From contig JABFVM010000349.1 in assembly GCA_013362785.1 (NCBI GenBank), positions 1 through 55,625 of the forward strand: DNA of 55,625 nt, given 5' to 3'. Below, piece by piece: positions 44,004-53,415 of this stretch; positions within the stretch are counted from its first letter, which is position 1, and the number at the start of each line of letters is the position of its first letter. Below the pieces are notes generated by a model that saw nothing but the letters and a program-made list of their open reading frames with translations, made no database searches and was not told where the DNA came from. The DNA is from Streptomyces sp. (GTDB lineage: Bacteria > Actinomycetota > Actinomycetes > Streptomycetales > Streptomycetaceae). The position numbers and the translations under genes are program-made.

Positions 44004-44795
44004 ATGGGAGCCGTACGTGCCGTCCTGATCGACATCGACGGGGTCCTCACCGTCTCGTGGCAGCCGTTGCCGGGGGCGGTCGAGGCGTTGCGGGAGATCC
44101 GCGAGGCCGGGCTGAGGGTCGCGCTGGTCACGAACACGACCTCGCGGACGCGGGCGTCGATCGCCCGGGTGCTGGCGGAGGCCGGGTTCCCGGTGTCCGC
44201 CGAGGACATCCTGACCGCACCGGCCGTCACCGCCGCGTATCTCGCCGAGCACTGCCCGGGTGCTCGGTGTGCGCTGCTGAACAGCGGGGACATCGCGGAG
44301 GATCTGGCCGGGGTCACGGTGGCAGGCCCGGACGAGGACGCACCGGATGTCGTGATCGTCGGGGGTGCCGGGCCGGAGTTCGGCTACGTGGCGCTCAACC
44401 GGGCCTTCGGGTATCTGCAGCGCGGGGCGCGGCTGGTGGCCATGCACCGGAATCTGTACTGGCGTACGGAGCAGGGGCTGCAGCTCGACACGGGGGCGTT
44501 TCTGGCCGGGCTGGAGAAGGCCGCGCGGGTCGAGGCGGAGATCACGGGGAAGCCATCGGCCGCGTTCTTCGAGGCGGCGTTGGCACATGTGGGGGCCGGT
44601 GCGGGCGATGCGGTGATGGTCGGGGACGACATCGAGTCCGATGTACTGGCGGCGCAGCGGGCGGGCGTCACAGGGGTACTGGTCAGGACCGGCAAGTACC
44701 TGCCGGAGACGCACCGGGCGGCGAGCGGCACGCCCGATCATGTGATCGACTCCTTCGCCGATCTGCCCGCCCTGCTGGCGGACCTGCGGGAATAG
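44004..44795 (+). CDS. HAD-IIA phosphatase, LHPP-like
   Basis: A 263-residue HAD-superfamily hydrolase. Motif I is LIDIDGVLTVS (nucleophile Asp), motif II VTNTTSR, the C2A cap follows, then the motif III Lys (ITGKPSAAFFEAAL) and motif IV VGDDIESDVLAAQRAG. The overall sequence fits the LHPP/TIGR01458 group (phospholysine phosphohistidine inorganic pyrophosphate phosphatase) better than NagD. The biological substrate in bacteria is not established. The ATG at 44004 follows the upstream hydrolase by 35 bases; co-transcription is possible. Confidence 0.87.
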   Translation: MGAVRAVLIDIDGVLTVSWQPLPGAVEALREIREAGLRVALVTNTTSRTRASIARVLAEAGFPVSAEDILTAPAVTAAYLAEHCPGARCALLNSGDIAEDLAGVTVAGPDEDAPDVVIVGGAGPEFGYVALNRAFGYLQRGARLVAMHRNLYWRTEQGLQLDTGAFLAGLEKAARVEAEITGKPSAAFFEAALAHVGAGAGDAVMVGDDIESDVLAAQRAGVTGVLVRTGKYLPETHRAASGTPDHVIDSFADLPALLADLRE

Positions 44796-44804
44796 CGGGT
44801 GCGG

Positions 44805-45578
44805 TCAGTGCAGCAGTAGCTGTACGCCGCCCACGACCGTCGCGGCGATCACGAGTTGCTCGAACAGCCGCTGGTTGATGCGGTCCACGGCCCATTTGCC
44901 GAGCAGCGCACCGGGCACGACGAACACCACGAGTGCCGCGTCGAGCAGCAGCGAGGGGCCGTCGATCAGGCCGAGCCCGGCGCTGAAGGGCACCTTGGAG
45001 ACGTTGACGATCAGGAAGAAGAAGGCCGAGGTCCCCAGGAAGCCGAGCTTGCGGAAACCGGCCGACAGCAGGTACATCGACATCACCGGGCCGCCCGCGT
45101 TGGCGACCATCGTGGTGAAGCCGCCGAGGACGCCGTACGAGCGGGCCTTGACCCGGCCGGCCCTGCTGGTGACCGAGTCCGGTTCGTCCTCCTTCTCGGC
45201 CGTGCGGCGGCGCCACACGGTCACGCCCGCCATCATCAGCAGGATCGCCCCGATCGACGTACGGACGATCCCGTCGTCCGCCCACATCAGGAACAGCGTG
45301 CCGAAGACGACACCGGCGGCGACCGCGGGGAACAGCCGCCACAGCGTGGGCCAGTGGGCGTGCCGTCGGTAGGTGAGGACGGCGAGCACGTCGCCGGCGA
45401 TCAGGATCGGCAGCAGGACGCCGGTGGAGGCGCGGGCGGGCAGTACGGCGGCGAAGATCGCCAGGCTCACCGTGTTGGCCCCGCTCACGGCGGTCTTCGA
45501 GAAGCCGACGAGCAGGGCCGCGAAGGCGAGCGCGGCGAACTCCCAGCCTGTGATGTGCCAAAGAGTCATCGTGTCCAT
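44805..45578 (-). CDS. TauE/SafE-family membrane permease
   Basis: A 257-residue integral membrane protein with about eight helices. It carries the family signature FAALLVGFSKTAVSGANTVSLAIFAAVLPARASTGVLLPILI in the first half and the repeated version GVLGGFTTMVANAGGPVMSMYLL in the second. Members export sulfite, sulfoacetate or other organic anions; the substrate here is unknown. I place the start at the ATG at 45578 (MDTMTLWH); other in-frame ATGs lie at 45569 and 45605, none with a strong ribosome site. Confidence 0.85.
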   Translation of the reverse strand: MDTMTLWHITGWEFAALAFAALLVGFSKTAVSGANTVSLAIFAAVLPARASTGVLLPILIAGDVLAVLTYRRHAHWPTLWRLFPAVAAGVVFGTLFLMWADDGIVRTSIGAILLMMAGVTVWRRRTAEKEDEPDSVTSRAGRVKARSYGVLGGFTTMVANAGGPVMSMYLLSAGFRKLGFLGTSAFFFLIVNVSKVPFSAGLGLIDGPSLLLDAALVVFVVPGALLGKWAVDRINQRLFEQLVIAATVVGGVQLLLH

Positions 45579-45667
45579 GCGGAGACCGATGCTATGTGCA
45601 GACATCAGGTACCGGTAAGGACCGTCTCGCCAGTTGGGAGATTGCCGGGGCCGCGGCCGGGAGATCG

Positions 45668-46855
<1,188 letters not shown>

Positions 46856-46896
46856 GACAGGTCTCCTGACCGGGCAGTATGGATCGACACCCTATT

Positions 46897-46913
46897 AATT
46901 AGCACCGCTAGTT
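46897..46913. promoter_or_regulatory. Palindromic operator between thiolase and hydrolase genes
   Basis: AATTAGC-ACC-GCTAGTT: 7-bp arms with one mismatch around a 3-base centre, in an AT-rich island of the 162-base divergent gap. Minus-strand TAATAG next to it could be the thiolase -10, and plus-strand TATAGA (46919-46924) a -10 for the hydrolase. TAGC-N3-GCTA palindromes are typical TetR-family sites near acyl-CoA genes. Confidence 0.6.
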
Positions 46914-47017
46914 TTGGACTATAGACCGCCCCGGCGCACCCTGGGAAGATCCCCGAGAGCCTTCATCGACCCCAACCGACCCCTGCCGATCCCGACCGAT
47001 CCCAGCCGGAGGAACCA

Positions 47018-47827
47018 ATGGCCGACGCCCGCGAGCATCTCCTCGACGGAAGCCGGGGCCCGATCGTCGTACGCGAGTGGCCGAACCCCCGGCCGCGCTA
47101 CGTCGCGCTCGTGGTGCACGGCTACGCCGAGCATGTCGGACGGTACGCCGGGGTGGCGCATGCCCTGGTCGCGCATGGTGCGGCCGTGTTCGGACCCGAT
47201 CACATCGGGCACGGGAGGTCGGCGGGCGAGCGCGTGGTGATCGAGGACTTCGAGGACGTGGTCGCCGATCTGCGTGCCGTGGCCGACCTGGCCCGCGCCG
47301 CCCACCCGGACGTGCCGCTCGTGCTCGTCGGCCACTCCATGGGCGGCCTGACCGCGGCCCGCTACACACAGCTCTACGGCGCCGAGGTCACCGCCCTGGT
47401 GCTGGCCGGGCCCGTGATCGGCGACTGGGAGCTGCCCCGGCGGCTGCTCGCCCTCGACGAGATCCCCGACAGGCCGATCAGCCCGGCCGCCCTCTCCCGG
47501 GACCCCGAGGTCGGCGCGGCGTACGCGGCGGATCCGCTGGTCTGGCACGGGCCGATGAAGCGGCCGACGGTGGAGGCGTTCGCCCGGATGCTGGACACCG
47601 TGTCCAAGGGCGGCGGCATCGGGCGGGTGCCTCTGCTGTGGCTGCACGGCGACGACGACCGACTGGTCCCGCTCCCCGGCAGCCGTACCGGCATTGAGGA
47701 GCTGCGCGGGGACGAGACGACCGAGCGCATCTACGCCGGTGCCCGGCACGAGCTCTTCCACGAGACGAACAAGGCGGACGTCTTCGCGGATCTGATCCAT
47801 TTCCTGGACGGCGTGCTCACACGCTGA
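47018..47827 (+). CDS. Alpha/beta hydrolase, monoacylglycerol-lipase-like
   Basis: A 269-residue hydrolase without a signal peptide. LVVHGYAEHVGRYAGVAHAL near the N-terminus is typical of lysophospholipase/monoacylglycerol lipase (Hydrolase_4). The nucleophile Ser is in VLVGHSMGGLTAARY, the Asp in LLWLHGDDDRLVPLPGS, and the His in GARHELFHETN. It probably cleaves monoglycerides or similar esters. It is divergent from the thiolase, so both may serve lipid use under the same operator. GGAGGAA precedes the ATG. Confidence 0.92.
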   Translation: MADAREHLLDGSRGPIVVREWPNPRPRYVALVVHGYAEHVGRYAGVAHALVAHGAAVFGPDHIGHGRSAGERVVIEDFEDVVADLRAVADLARAAHPDVPLVLVGHSMGGLTAARYTQLYGAEVTALVLAGPVIGDWELPRRLLALDEIPDRPISPAALSRDPEVGAAYAADPLVWHGPMKRPTVEAFARMLDTVSKGGGIGRVPLLWLHGDDDRLVPLPGSRTGIEELRGDETTERIYAGARHELFHETNKADVFADLIHFLDGVLTR

Positions 47828-47837
47828 GACGCACCCC

Positions 47838-47862
47838 GTTTGCTCCGGTTCGCCCTGGGCAC
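47838..47862 (+). promoter_or_regulatory. Stress-sigma-like promoter upstream of dps
   Basis: GTTT (47838-47841), 15 bases, then GGGCAC (47857-47862), one base from the GNNT-N14-16-GGGTAY consensus of Streptomyces SigB/SigH-type promoters. It is about 55 bases before the dps ATG. The leader has a small hairpin, TCCAG-CAA-CTGGA (47883-47895), just before a strong AAGGAGGAG. Confidence 0.55.
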
Positions 47863-47915
47863 CCGCGCCCACATGCAGTGATTCCAGCAACTGGAGCCAG
47901 AAGGAGGAGCCAGGG

Positions 47916-48398
47916 ATGACTGTGGTCAAGAGCACGCTCCCCGAACCGGCTCGCCGGGTCGCCGGGGACGCCCTGCAGAGCACGCTCATCGATCTTCTCG
48001 GACTCTCGCTGATCGGAAAGCAGGCGCACTGGAACATCGTCGGCCCGCGGTTCCGCTCGATCCATCTCCAGCTCGACGAGGTGGTGTCAGTGGTCCGCTC
48101 GTACGCCGACACGGTCGCGGAGCGCTCCGCGGCGCTCGGCCTGCCCCCCGACGGCCGGCCCGAGACCATCGCCGCCGCCTACACGCTGCCCGGCCCCAAG
48201 GAAGGGTGGGTGCGCGATACGGAGGTCGTCCAGATGGTCGTGGACGCCCTGGCGGCGGCCATAGAGCGCCTACGGGAGCGCATCCAGGCGACCGCGGAGC
48301 CGGACCCGGTGACGCAGGACCTGCTGATCGGCATCACGAGCGAGCTGGAGAAGCAGCGCTGGATGTTCGACGCCGAGAACTGGCCGCGCGACGACTGA
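47916..48398 (+). CDS. dps: Dps-family ferritin-like protein
   Basis: A 160-residue four-helix protein of the Dps/starvation group, forming dodecamers that oxidise and store iron and protect DNA. The ferroxidase residues are visible: KQAHWNIVG (His) and RSIHLQLDEVVSVV (His, Asp and nearby Glu). RWMFDAENW at the C-terminus is typical of actinobacterial Dps. There is no long basic DNA-binding tail. The promoter upstream resembles a stress sigma-factor promoter, fitting induction by osmotic or stationary-phase stress. Confidence 0.93.
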   Translation: MTVVKSTLPEPARRVAGDALQSTLIDLLGLSLIGKQAHWNIVGPRFRSIHLQLDEVVSVVRSYADTVAERSAALGLPPDGRPETIAAAYTLPGPKEGWVRDTEVVQMVVDALAAAIERLRERIQATAEPDPVTQDLLIGITSELEKQRWMFDAENWPRDD

Positions 48399-48435
48399 GC
48401 ACTAGGCACACCACGACTTGGAACAGGGGCACACT

Positions 48436-48768
48436 GTGACCGACGCCCTCGAACTGGACGCGCTGTGGGAGGACTTCCACCGCGTGGTGAACATGACCTC
48501 GCAGGAGCTGGCCGCCTGGCTACGGGTCAGTGACGCGGACGAGGAGACCGAGCCACTGCCGGACCAGGCCGGCCCACCCATGGGGCAGCATGTCCTCGCG
48601 ATCCTCCAGAAGCGGCGCACCGACCTCACGGACGACGACCTCCAGGTGATGTACGACGTCGTGGACACCGTCACCGCCGAGGCGGACCTGGAGAACGAGC
48701 CCGAACCCGAACAGACCCGCCGCCGACATCAGCTGATGACGATCGGCCACGACCCGCTGAAGCCATGA
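48436..48768 (+). CDS. DUF3140 domain protein
   Basis: A 110-residue protein starting TDALELDALWEDFHRVVNMTSQELAAWLRV and containing GQHVLAILQKRRTDLTDDDLQVMYDVVDTV, the DUF3140 pattern; the C-terminus RRHQLMTIGHDPLKP is family-like. The function is unknown. I prefer the GTG at 48436, with AGGGGC just upstream, over the in-frame TTG at 48418. It is co-oriented with dps (37-base gap) and overlaps the glycosylase start (ATGA). Confidence 0.87.
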   Translation: MTDALELDALWEDFHRVVNMTSQELAAWLRVSDADEETEPLPDQAGPPMGQHVLAILQKRRTDLTDDDLQVMYDVVDTVTAEADLENEPEPEQTRRRHQLMTIGHDPLKP

Positions 48769-49412
48769 GCGACGACAAGAAGGTCGTACGGGAACTCGTG
48801 CGCGGCCACGGGCAGACGTTCGCCGAGGAGGCGGGCATCCCCCTCAAGGACACCCCGCAGCCGCTGTACCGGCTGCTGGTCCTGGCGCTTCTGCTCAGCG
48901 CCAGGATCCGCGGCTCGGTCGCCGTCGACACCGCCCGGGCCCTGTACGACGCGGGCCTGCGTGATCCCCGCCGGATGGCCGACGCCGACTGGCAGGAGCG
49001 GGTGGACGCCCTGGGGCGCGGCGGCTACCGGCGCTACGACGAGCGGACGGCGACCCAACTCGGGGACGGTGCCGAGCTGTTGACCGACCGATGGGGCGGC
49101 GATCTGCGTCGGCTGCGGAAGGAGGCGGACGGCGACGTCTCCGAACTGCGGCGTCTGCTGCGGGAGTTCCCCGGCATGGGCCCGGCCGGCGCGGACATCT
49201 TCCTGCGCGAGGCCCAGCGGGTCTGGCCGGAAGCGGCACCCTACCTGGATGACAAGGCGCTCTCGGGAGCGCAGCGGCTCGGGCTGCCCAAGGATCCGGA
49301 CCGGCTCGTCGACCTGGCCGGGAACACCGAACCGGCCGTGCTCGCCGCCGCGTTGGTGCGAGCCTCGCTCGACAAGGAGGTGGCCGAGGACAGCCTCCGC
49401 CGGGCCGCGTGA
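48765..49412 (+). CDS. HhH-GPD family DNA glycosylase-like protein (endonuclease III-like)
   Basis: A 215-residue helix-hairpin-helix protein. The hairpin is in LREFPGMGPAGADIFLREAQ, preceded by the helical YRLLVLALLLSARIRGSVA, as in the endonuclease III fold. The usual catalytic segment ending in VDTHV is replaced by APYLDDKALSGAQ, and the C-terminal iron-sulfur Cys cluster is absent, so activity and substrate are uncertain. It is translated with DUF3140 (ATGA) behind the dps promoter, which suggests a stress or DNA-repair role. Confidence 0.78.
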   Translation: MSDDKKVVRELVRGHGQTFAEEAGIPLKDTPQPLYRLLVLALLLSARIRGSVAVDTARALYDAGLRDPRRMADADWQERVDALGRGGYRRYDERTATQLGDGAELLTDRWGGDLRRLRKEADGDVSELRRLLREFPGMGPAGADIFLREAQRVWPEAAPYLDDKALSGAQRLGLPKDPDRLVDLAGNTEPAVLAAALVRASLDKEVAEDSLRRAA

Positions 49413-49498
49413 TCGGGAGCGGGAGCGGACCGACCGAACCCCACCTGCACCAGGTCGCCCAGGTCGACGCGTGCGTGAGCCGGAGCGCAGTCTCGGAT

Positions 49499-50191
49499 TC
49501 AGCCCAGCACCCACCCTCCGTCCACAGCGAGCTCGACGGCGTTGACCGACCGGTTGCGCAGCAGGAAGTCCACCGCGTCCACGACATCGGCCATCGTCGC
49601 CAGCCGCCCCGCGGGGGTCCTGGCGCGCAGCCCCGCCAGCACCTCCTCGGGCTTGCCCGCCCAGTGCGGGCTGTCGCCCACGACCCCGGGATGCACGGCG
49701 TTGACCCGCACGGGCGCCAGCTCGACGGCGAGGGTGTTCACCAGGCCTCCCATGCCCGCATTGACGGTCGCCACCGTCGTCGCCCCCGGATACGGGCGCT
49801 CCTTGGCCTGCCCGCCGAACAGCACGATCGCGCTGTCGTCGTGCAGCCGGGGCCGCAGGGCGTGCACGACCTCGGTGTAGCCGACGAGTTTGAGCGTGAC
49901 GAGGCGCAGGGCGGCGTCGATGTCGTACTCGGTGACCCGGTTCTCGTCCCGGGAGACACCGGCGATCACCAGGTGGTCCACCCGCCCGACGCCGGCCAGC
50001 GCGGCGGCGATCCCGCGCGGCTGTGCGAGGTCCAGGGCGAGGCCCTGACGGGCGCCGATCTCCTTCGCCACCAGGTCGGCGCGATCCGCGTCCCGCCCGG
50101 TGAGGATCACCTCGTCCCCCCGCCCCGCACGCAGGCGGGCGAACTCGCGGCCGATCCCGGACGTCCCGCCGACGACGACCACACTGCTCAT
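49499..50191 (-). CDS. SDR-like protein without the canonical catalytic Tyr-Lys
   Basis: A 230-residue Rossmann protein with VVVVGGTSGIGREFARL at the N-terminus and HLVIAGVSRD where NAG is usual. Where classical SDRs have Ser and YxxxK it reads LFGGQAKERPYPGATTVATVNAGMGGLV, with Asn in place of Lys and no aligned Tyr. It still ends VNAVELAVDGGWVLG like an ordinary SDR. It may be a divergent reductase or a non-catalytic member. It is the last gene of the leftward operon, overlapping the bicupin stop (ATGA). Confidence 0.82.
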   Translation of the reverse strand: MSSVVVVGGTSGIGREFARLRAGRGDEVILTGRDADRADLVAKEIGARQGLALDLAQPRGIAAALAGVGRVDHLVIAGVSRDENRVTEYDIDAALRLVTLKLVGYTEVVHALRPRLHDDSAIVLFGGQAKERPYPGATTVATVNAGMGGLVNTLAVELAPVRVNAVHPGVVGDSPHWAGKPEEVLAGLRARTPAGRLATMADVVDAVDFLLRNRSVNAVELAVDGGWVLG

Positions 50192-51063
50192 GACTCCAGT
50201 GCCTCCCTCAGATACTCCCAGTCCCGGGTGAACCGGTACGCGTGGCGCGGCGGCGGCTGCGGCGCCTGTGTCTCCAGCCAACGCAGCGGCCCCTCCCCCG
50301 CGTTGGCGAATCCGTGCACGCAACCGGCGCCCGCCCAGGCGACGTCGCCCGGCCCCAGCCGGTACCGCTCGCCGTCGAAGGTGGCGTCGGCCTCGCCTTC
50401 GAGGAAGAGGTACGTCTCCTCGAAGGGGTGGTCGTGCGCGCCGGCGATGCCGTCGGGGGCGTACTGCACCATGAACATGGTCGAGGCGACCGCGCCGAGG
50501 TCGCTGTCGACCATCATCTTCACGGTGATCCCGCTGTACACGAGCAGCGCGGTCCGCATGCTCGCCGACACCGCGAGCAGTTCCTGCGACTGTTTCCCGG
50601 GGTCCATCTGCACGGGCTCGAAGTGGCCGAAGCTCCGGATGCGCGGGTCACGGACGTCGATCCGGACGGGATCGCGCTCGGGCAGCGCGGGCACCGTCTG
50701 GGTGTCGTACCCGTAGCGGGCACGCGGTACCGGGGCGAGCATGTCGGCCCAGCGTCCGCCCGTGTCCCCGGCGCCGCGCCAGGCGTGCGGGACGCCGGTC
50801 GGGAGGAGGCCGTAGTCGCCCTCTTCGAGGAGGTACGACTCCTCGGGCAGGTCCAGGATCACGGCCCCGTAGAGCACGTGGAAGCTCTCCTCGTAGGAGT
50901 GCACATGGGCGGCCACGCGGCCGTCGGGCCGTATCGCGCACACACCGAAGCCGGTGTGCACACTGCCGTCGCCCTCGCCCACCAACGCCCGCCGCCGGTA
51001 TCCGAGTTCGTCGTACGGCGACTCGGGGAGGGCGGCGGTCCGGCGCACCAGGTGTCGGGTCAT
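50188..51063 (-). CDS. Bicupin protein (ureidoglycine-aminohydrolase-like fold)
   Basis: A 291-residue protein with two cupin barrels. The first has HVHSYEESFHVLYGAVILDL and GDYGLLPTGVPHAW, the second HDHPFEETYLFLEGEADATFDG and GDVAWAGAGCVHGF; both show His/Glu sets that could bind a metal. The two-domain layout resembles (S)-ureidoglycine aminohydrolase (AllE), but homology that close is not certain. It overlaps the amidohydrolase and SDR genes by ATGA on either side, so it belongs to the same pathway. Confidence 0.82.
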   Translation of the reverse strand: MTRHLVRRTAALPESPYDELGYRRRALVGEGDGSVHTGFGVCAIRPDGRVAAHVHSYEESFHVLYGAVILDLPEESYLLEEGDYGLLPTGVPHAWRGAGDTGGRWADMLAPVPRARYGYDTQTVPALPERDPVRIDVRDPRIRSFGHFEPVQMDPGKQSQELLAVSASMRTALLVYSGITVKMMVDSDLGAVASTMFMVQYAPDGIAGAHDHPFEETYLFLEGEADATFDGERYRLGPGDVAWAGAGCVHGFANAGEGPLRWLETQAPQPPPRHAYRFTRDWEYLREALES

Positions 51064-52412
51064 GCGGCGCTCTTCGCCTCCTTCGCGGCCAGCAGCCGGT
51101 CGCGGGACTCCGAGACCAGTCGCCGGGCGCGCTCGACGTCGGCGACCAGCTTGCCTTCGCGCTTGTGGATCACACCGTCGACGATGACGGTGTCGACGTT
51201 GGAGACGTCGGCCGACAGCGTCACGGCGGCGGCCGCGTCGTGCACCGGGGCGACGTTCAGCGCGGTGGCGTCGATCGCGACGACGTCTGCGCGCTTGCCG
51301 GGGGTCAGGGAGCCGGTGCGGTCCTCCAGGCCGGCCACGTGTGCGCCGTTGAGGGTCGCGATCTCCAGCATCCGACGTGCCGTCAGCATTGTTTCCGGGA
51401 CGGGCAGATTGGCCTTCCAGCAGTCGGCGTTGACGCGGGCGCGCTCGGCGCCGAAGGCCGCGCGGATCTGGGTGAACATGTCGCCGGGCACGGTGGTGAC
51501 GACGTCGATGCTGAGCGAGGGCCGCAGTCCGTACTCGATGGCCTTCATCACGGGCGGCCAGCCGTGGCCCATCTGGAGCTCGACCTGCGGTGCGATCGAC
51601 ACCGTGCCGCCGCTGTCGGCGACCATCCGCCACTCGTCCTCGTGGAGGTAGCAGCAGTGGACGTAGGTGGTGTCGGCTCCGAGGAGTCCCAGGTCGTTCA
51701 GTTGCTTGACCATGCCGAAGCGGCCCGCCAGCCGGCCCATCGCCACGTGCACGGTGATCGGGATGTCCAGCTCGCGGGCGAGCGCCCACTCGGCGGTGAC
51801 GACGTCGTTGACGCAGAAGCCGGGGCCGCGGGTGGCGAGGGCCATGGTGAGCAGCCCTTCGTCGGAGGCGAAGTACTTCCCGCGGATCCGCCGTACGTCG
51901 TCGCCCGGTATCGGGATCTTGCTCTCGAACCAGTAGTCGGCGAGCGAGGTGTTGGCGCTGCCGTACGCGTACTGGGCGCGGATGCCGCTCTCCGCGAGGC
52001 CCTGGATCGCGGCGTCCGGGTGCTCGGGTGTGTTGTTGATGTGCGACCAGTCGACGAGCGTGGTGATGCCGGCGTTCAGGCACTCAAGGGCGCCCGCGAG
52101 GTTGCCCGCGTACACGTCCTCGGGGGTGTACAGCGGGGCGAAGGTGTCGAGGATGTCGACGAAGTAGTCGTCCAGGGTGGCGTCCGGGGCGACATTGCGG
52201 ATGGGTGCCTCCCAGGTGTGGCGGTGGGTGTCCACGAAGCCGGGGATCACGATGCGGCCGCTCATGTCGAGTATTTCCGCGTCGGCGCTGATCTCCGGCT
52301 GCACGGCCGCGATCTTCCCGTCCTCGATGAGGACGTCACCCTGGGGCAGGTCCCCGATGGCGGGGTCCATCGACACCACGTGACCGCCGCGCAGGACTAT
52401 CCGATTGGTCAT
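51060..52412 (-). CDS. Amidohydrolase (cytosine/guanine deaminase-like superfamily)
   Basis: A 450-residue metal hydrolase of the TrzN/AtzA/SsnA subgroup. The metal-site motif is PGFVDTHRHTWEAPI, where HxH is DTHRH; then come VHVAMG (His), VHCCYLHEDEW (His) and LSIDVVTTVPGDMFTQI (Asp). The C-terminus is GSLTPGKRADVVAID. It should hydrolyse a C-N or C-Cl bond or deaminate a ring compound. GGAGGAACGG precedes the ATG at 52412. It lies 22 bases after the E1 beta gene. Confidence 0.88.
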   Translation of the reverse strand: MTNRIVLRGGHVVSMDPAIGDLPQGDVLIEDGKIAAVQPEISADAEILDMSGRIVIPGFVDTHRHTWEAPIRNVAPDATLDDYFVDILDTFAPLYTPEDVYAGNLAGALECLNAGITTLVDWSHINNTPEHPDAAIQGLAESGIRAQYAYGSANTSLADYWFESKIPIPGDDVRRIRGKYFASDEGLLTMALATRGPGFCVNDVVTAEWALARELDIPITVHVAMGRLAGRFGMVKQLNDLGLLGADTTYVHCCYLHEDEWRMVADSGGTVSIAPQVELQMGHGWPPVMKAIEYGLRPSLSIDVVTTVPGDMFTQIRAAFGAERARVNADCWKANLPVPETMLTARRMLEIATLNGAHVAGLEDRTGSLTPGKRADVVAIDATALNVAPVHDAAAAVTLSADVSNVDTVIVDGVIHKREGKLVADVERARRLVSESRDRLLAAKEAKSAA

Positions 52413-52434
52413 CGCCGTTCCTCCCATGGGGTGT

Positions 52435-53415
52435 TCAGTAGGCGGCGAGTCCGCGTACGGTCGCCACGACCTTGTCGACGGTGGGGATCACCCGCTCTTC
52501 CAGCGCGTCGGCGAACGGCAGCGGGACGCACTCCCCCGCCACCCGTCTGACCGGTGCGTCCAGCAGGGCGAACCCCTCGTCGGCGACGACGGAGACGAGC
52601 GTGGCGCCCCAGCCGCCCTGGTACGGGTTCTCCTCGACGGTGACGAGCCGCGAGGTCCGCTCGAGCGAGGTGAGCACGGTGGTGACGTCCAGCGGCACCA
52701 GACAACGCAGGTCGACGACCTCGGCCTCGATGCCCTGGCCGGACAGCTGCTCGGCGGCCTTCAGCGCGACCGGCACCATCGAGGCGAGCGCGACCAGGGT
52801 GACGTCGGTGCCCTCGCGGACGACGGCGGCACGGCCCAGCTCGACCACGTGGTCCGGGGGCGGGGGCGCGCCCTTGGAGGCGAGGAGCCCCTTGTGCTCG
52901 AAGAAGACGACGGGGTCGTCGCTGCGGATGGCCGCCGCCATCATGCCGATCACGTCGGCGGGGGTCGCCGGTGCCGCGATCTTCAGGCCGGGCACGGTCA
53001 GCGCCCAGTTCTCGGTGGCCTGGGAGTGCTGGGCGCCGAAGCCCAGCCCGCCGCCGTTGGCGGTGCGCACGACCAGCGGGACGGTGACCTGACCGCCCGT
53101 CATGTACCGCACCTTCGGGATCTCGTTGGCGAGGTAGTCCCAGCAGCAGGCCAGGAAGTCGGAGAACATGATCTCGGCGACCGGCCGCATCCCGGTCATC
53201 GCGGCGCCCATGGCGGCCCCCACGATGGCCTGTTCGGAGATCGGCGTGTCCCACACCCGCTCGGGCCCGAACTCCTTGAACAACCCGACGGTCGTCTTGA
53301 ACACCCCGCCCGCCCCGCCGATGTCCTCGCCCAGGCACACGACGGACGCATCACGCCGCATCTCCCGCGCGATGCCCTCGGCGACCGCCTCCCGGTAACT
53401 GATCACGTCCGCCAC
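52435..53415 (-). CDS. 2-oxoacid dehydrogenase E1 component, beta subunit
   Basis: A 326-residue pyrimidine-binding half of a thiamine-diphosphate dehydrogenase (pyruvate, branched-chain or acetoin type). It has SYREAVAEGIAREMRRD, GEDIGGAGGVFKTT, DTPISEQAIVGAAMGAAMTGMRPVAEIMFSDF with the conserved Glu, and the C-terminal transketolase domain LVTVEENPYQGGWGA. The start is GTG at 53415 with GGAGGT 6 bases before it; it overlaps the alpha-subunit gene by 13 bases. No E2 or E3 gene is in the window. Confidence 0.92.
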   Translation of the reverse strand: MADVISYREAVAEGIAREMRRDASVVCLGEDIGGAGGVFKTTVGLFKEFGPERVWDTPISEQAIVGAAMGAAMTGMRPVAEIMFSDFLACCWDYLANEIPKVRYMTGGQVTVPLVVRTANGGGLGFGAQHSQATENWALTVPGLKIAAPATPADVIGMMAAAIRSDDPVVFFEHKGLLASKGAPPPPDHVVELGRAAVVREGTDVTLVALASMVPVALKAAEQLSGQGIEAEVVDLRCLVPLDVTTVLTSLERTSRLVTVEENPYQGGWGATLVSVVADEGFALLDAPVRRVAGECVPLPFADALEERVIPTVDKVVATVRGLAAY

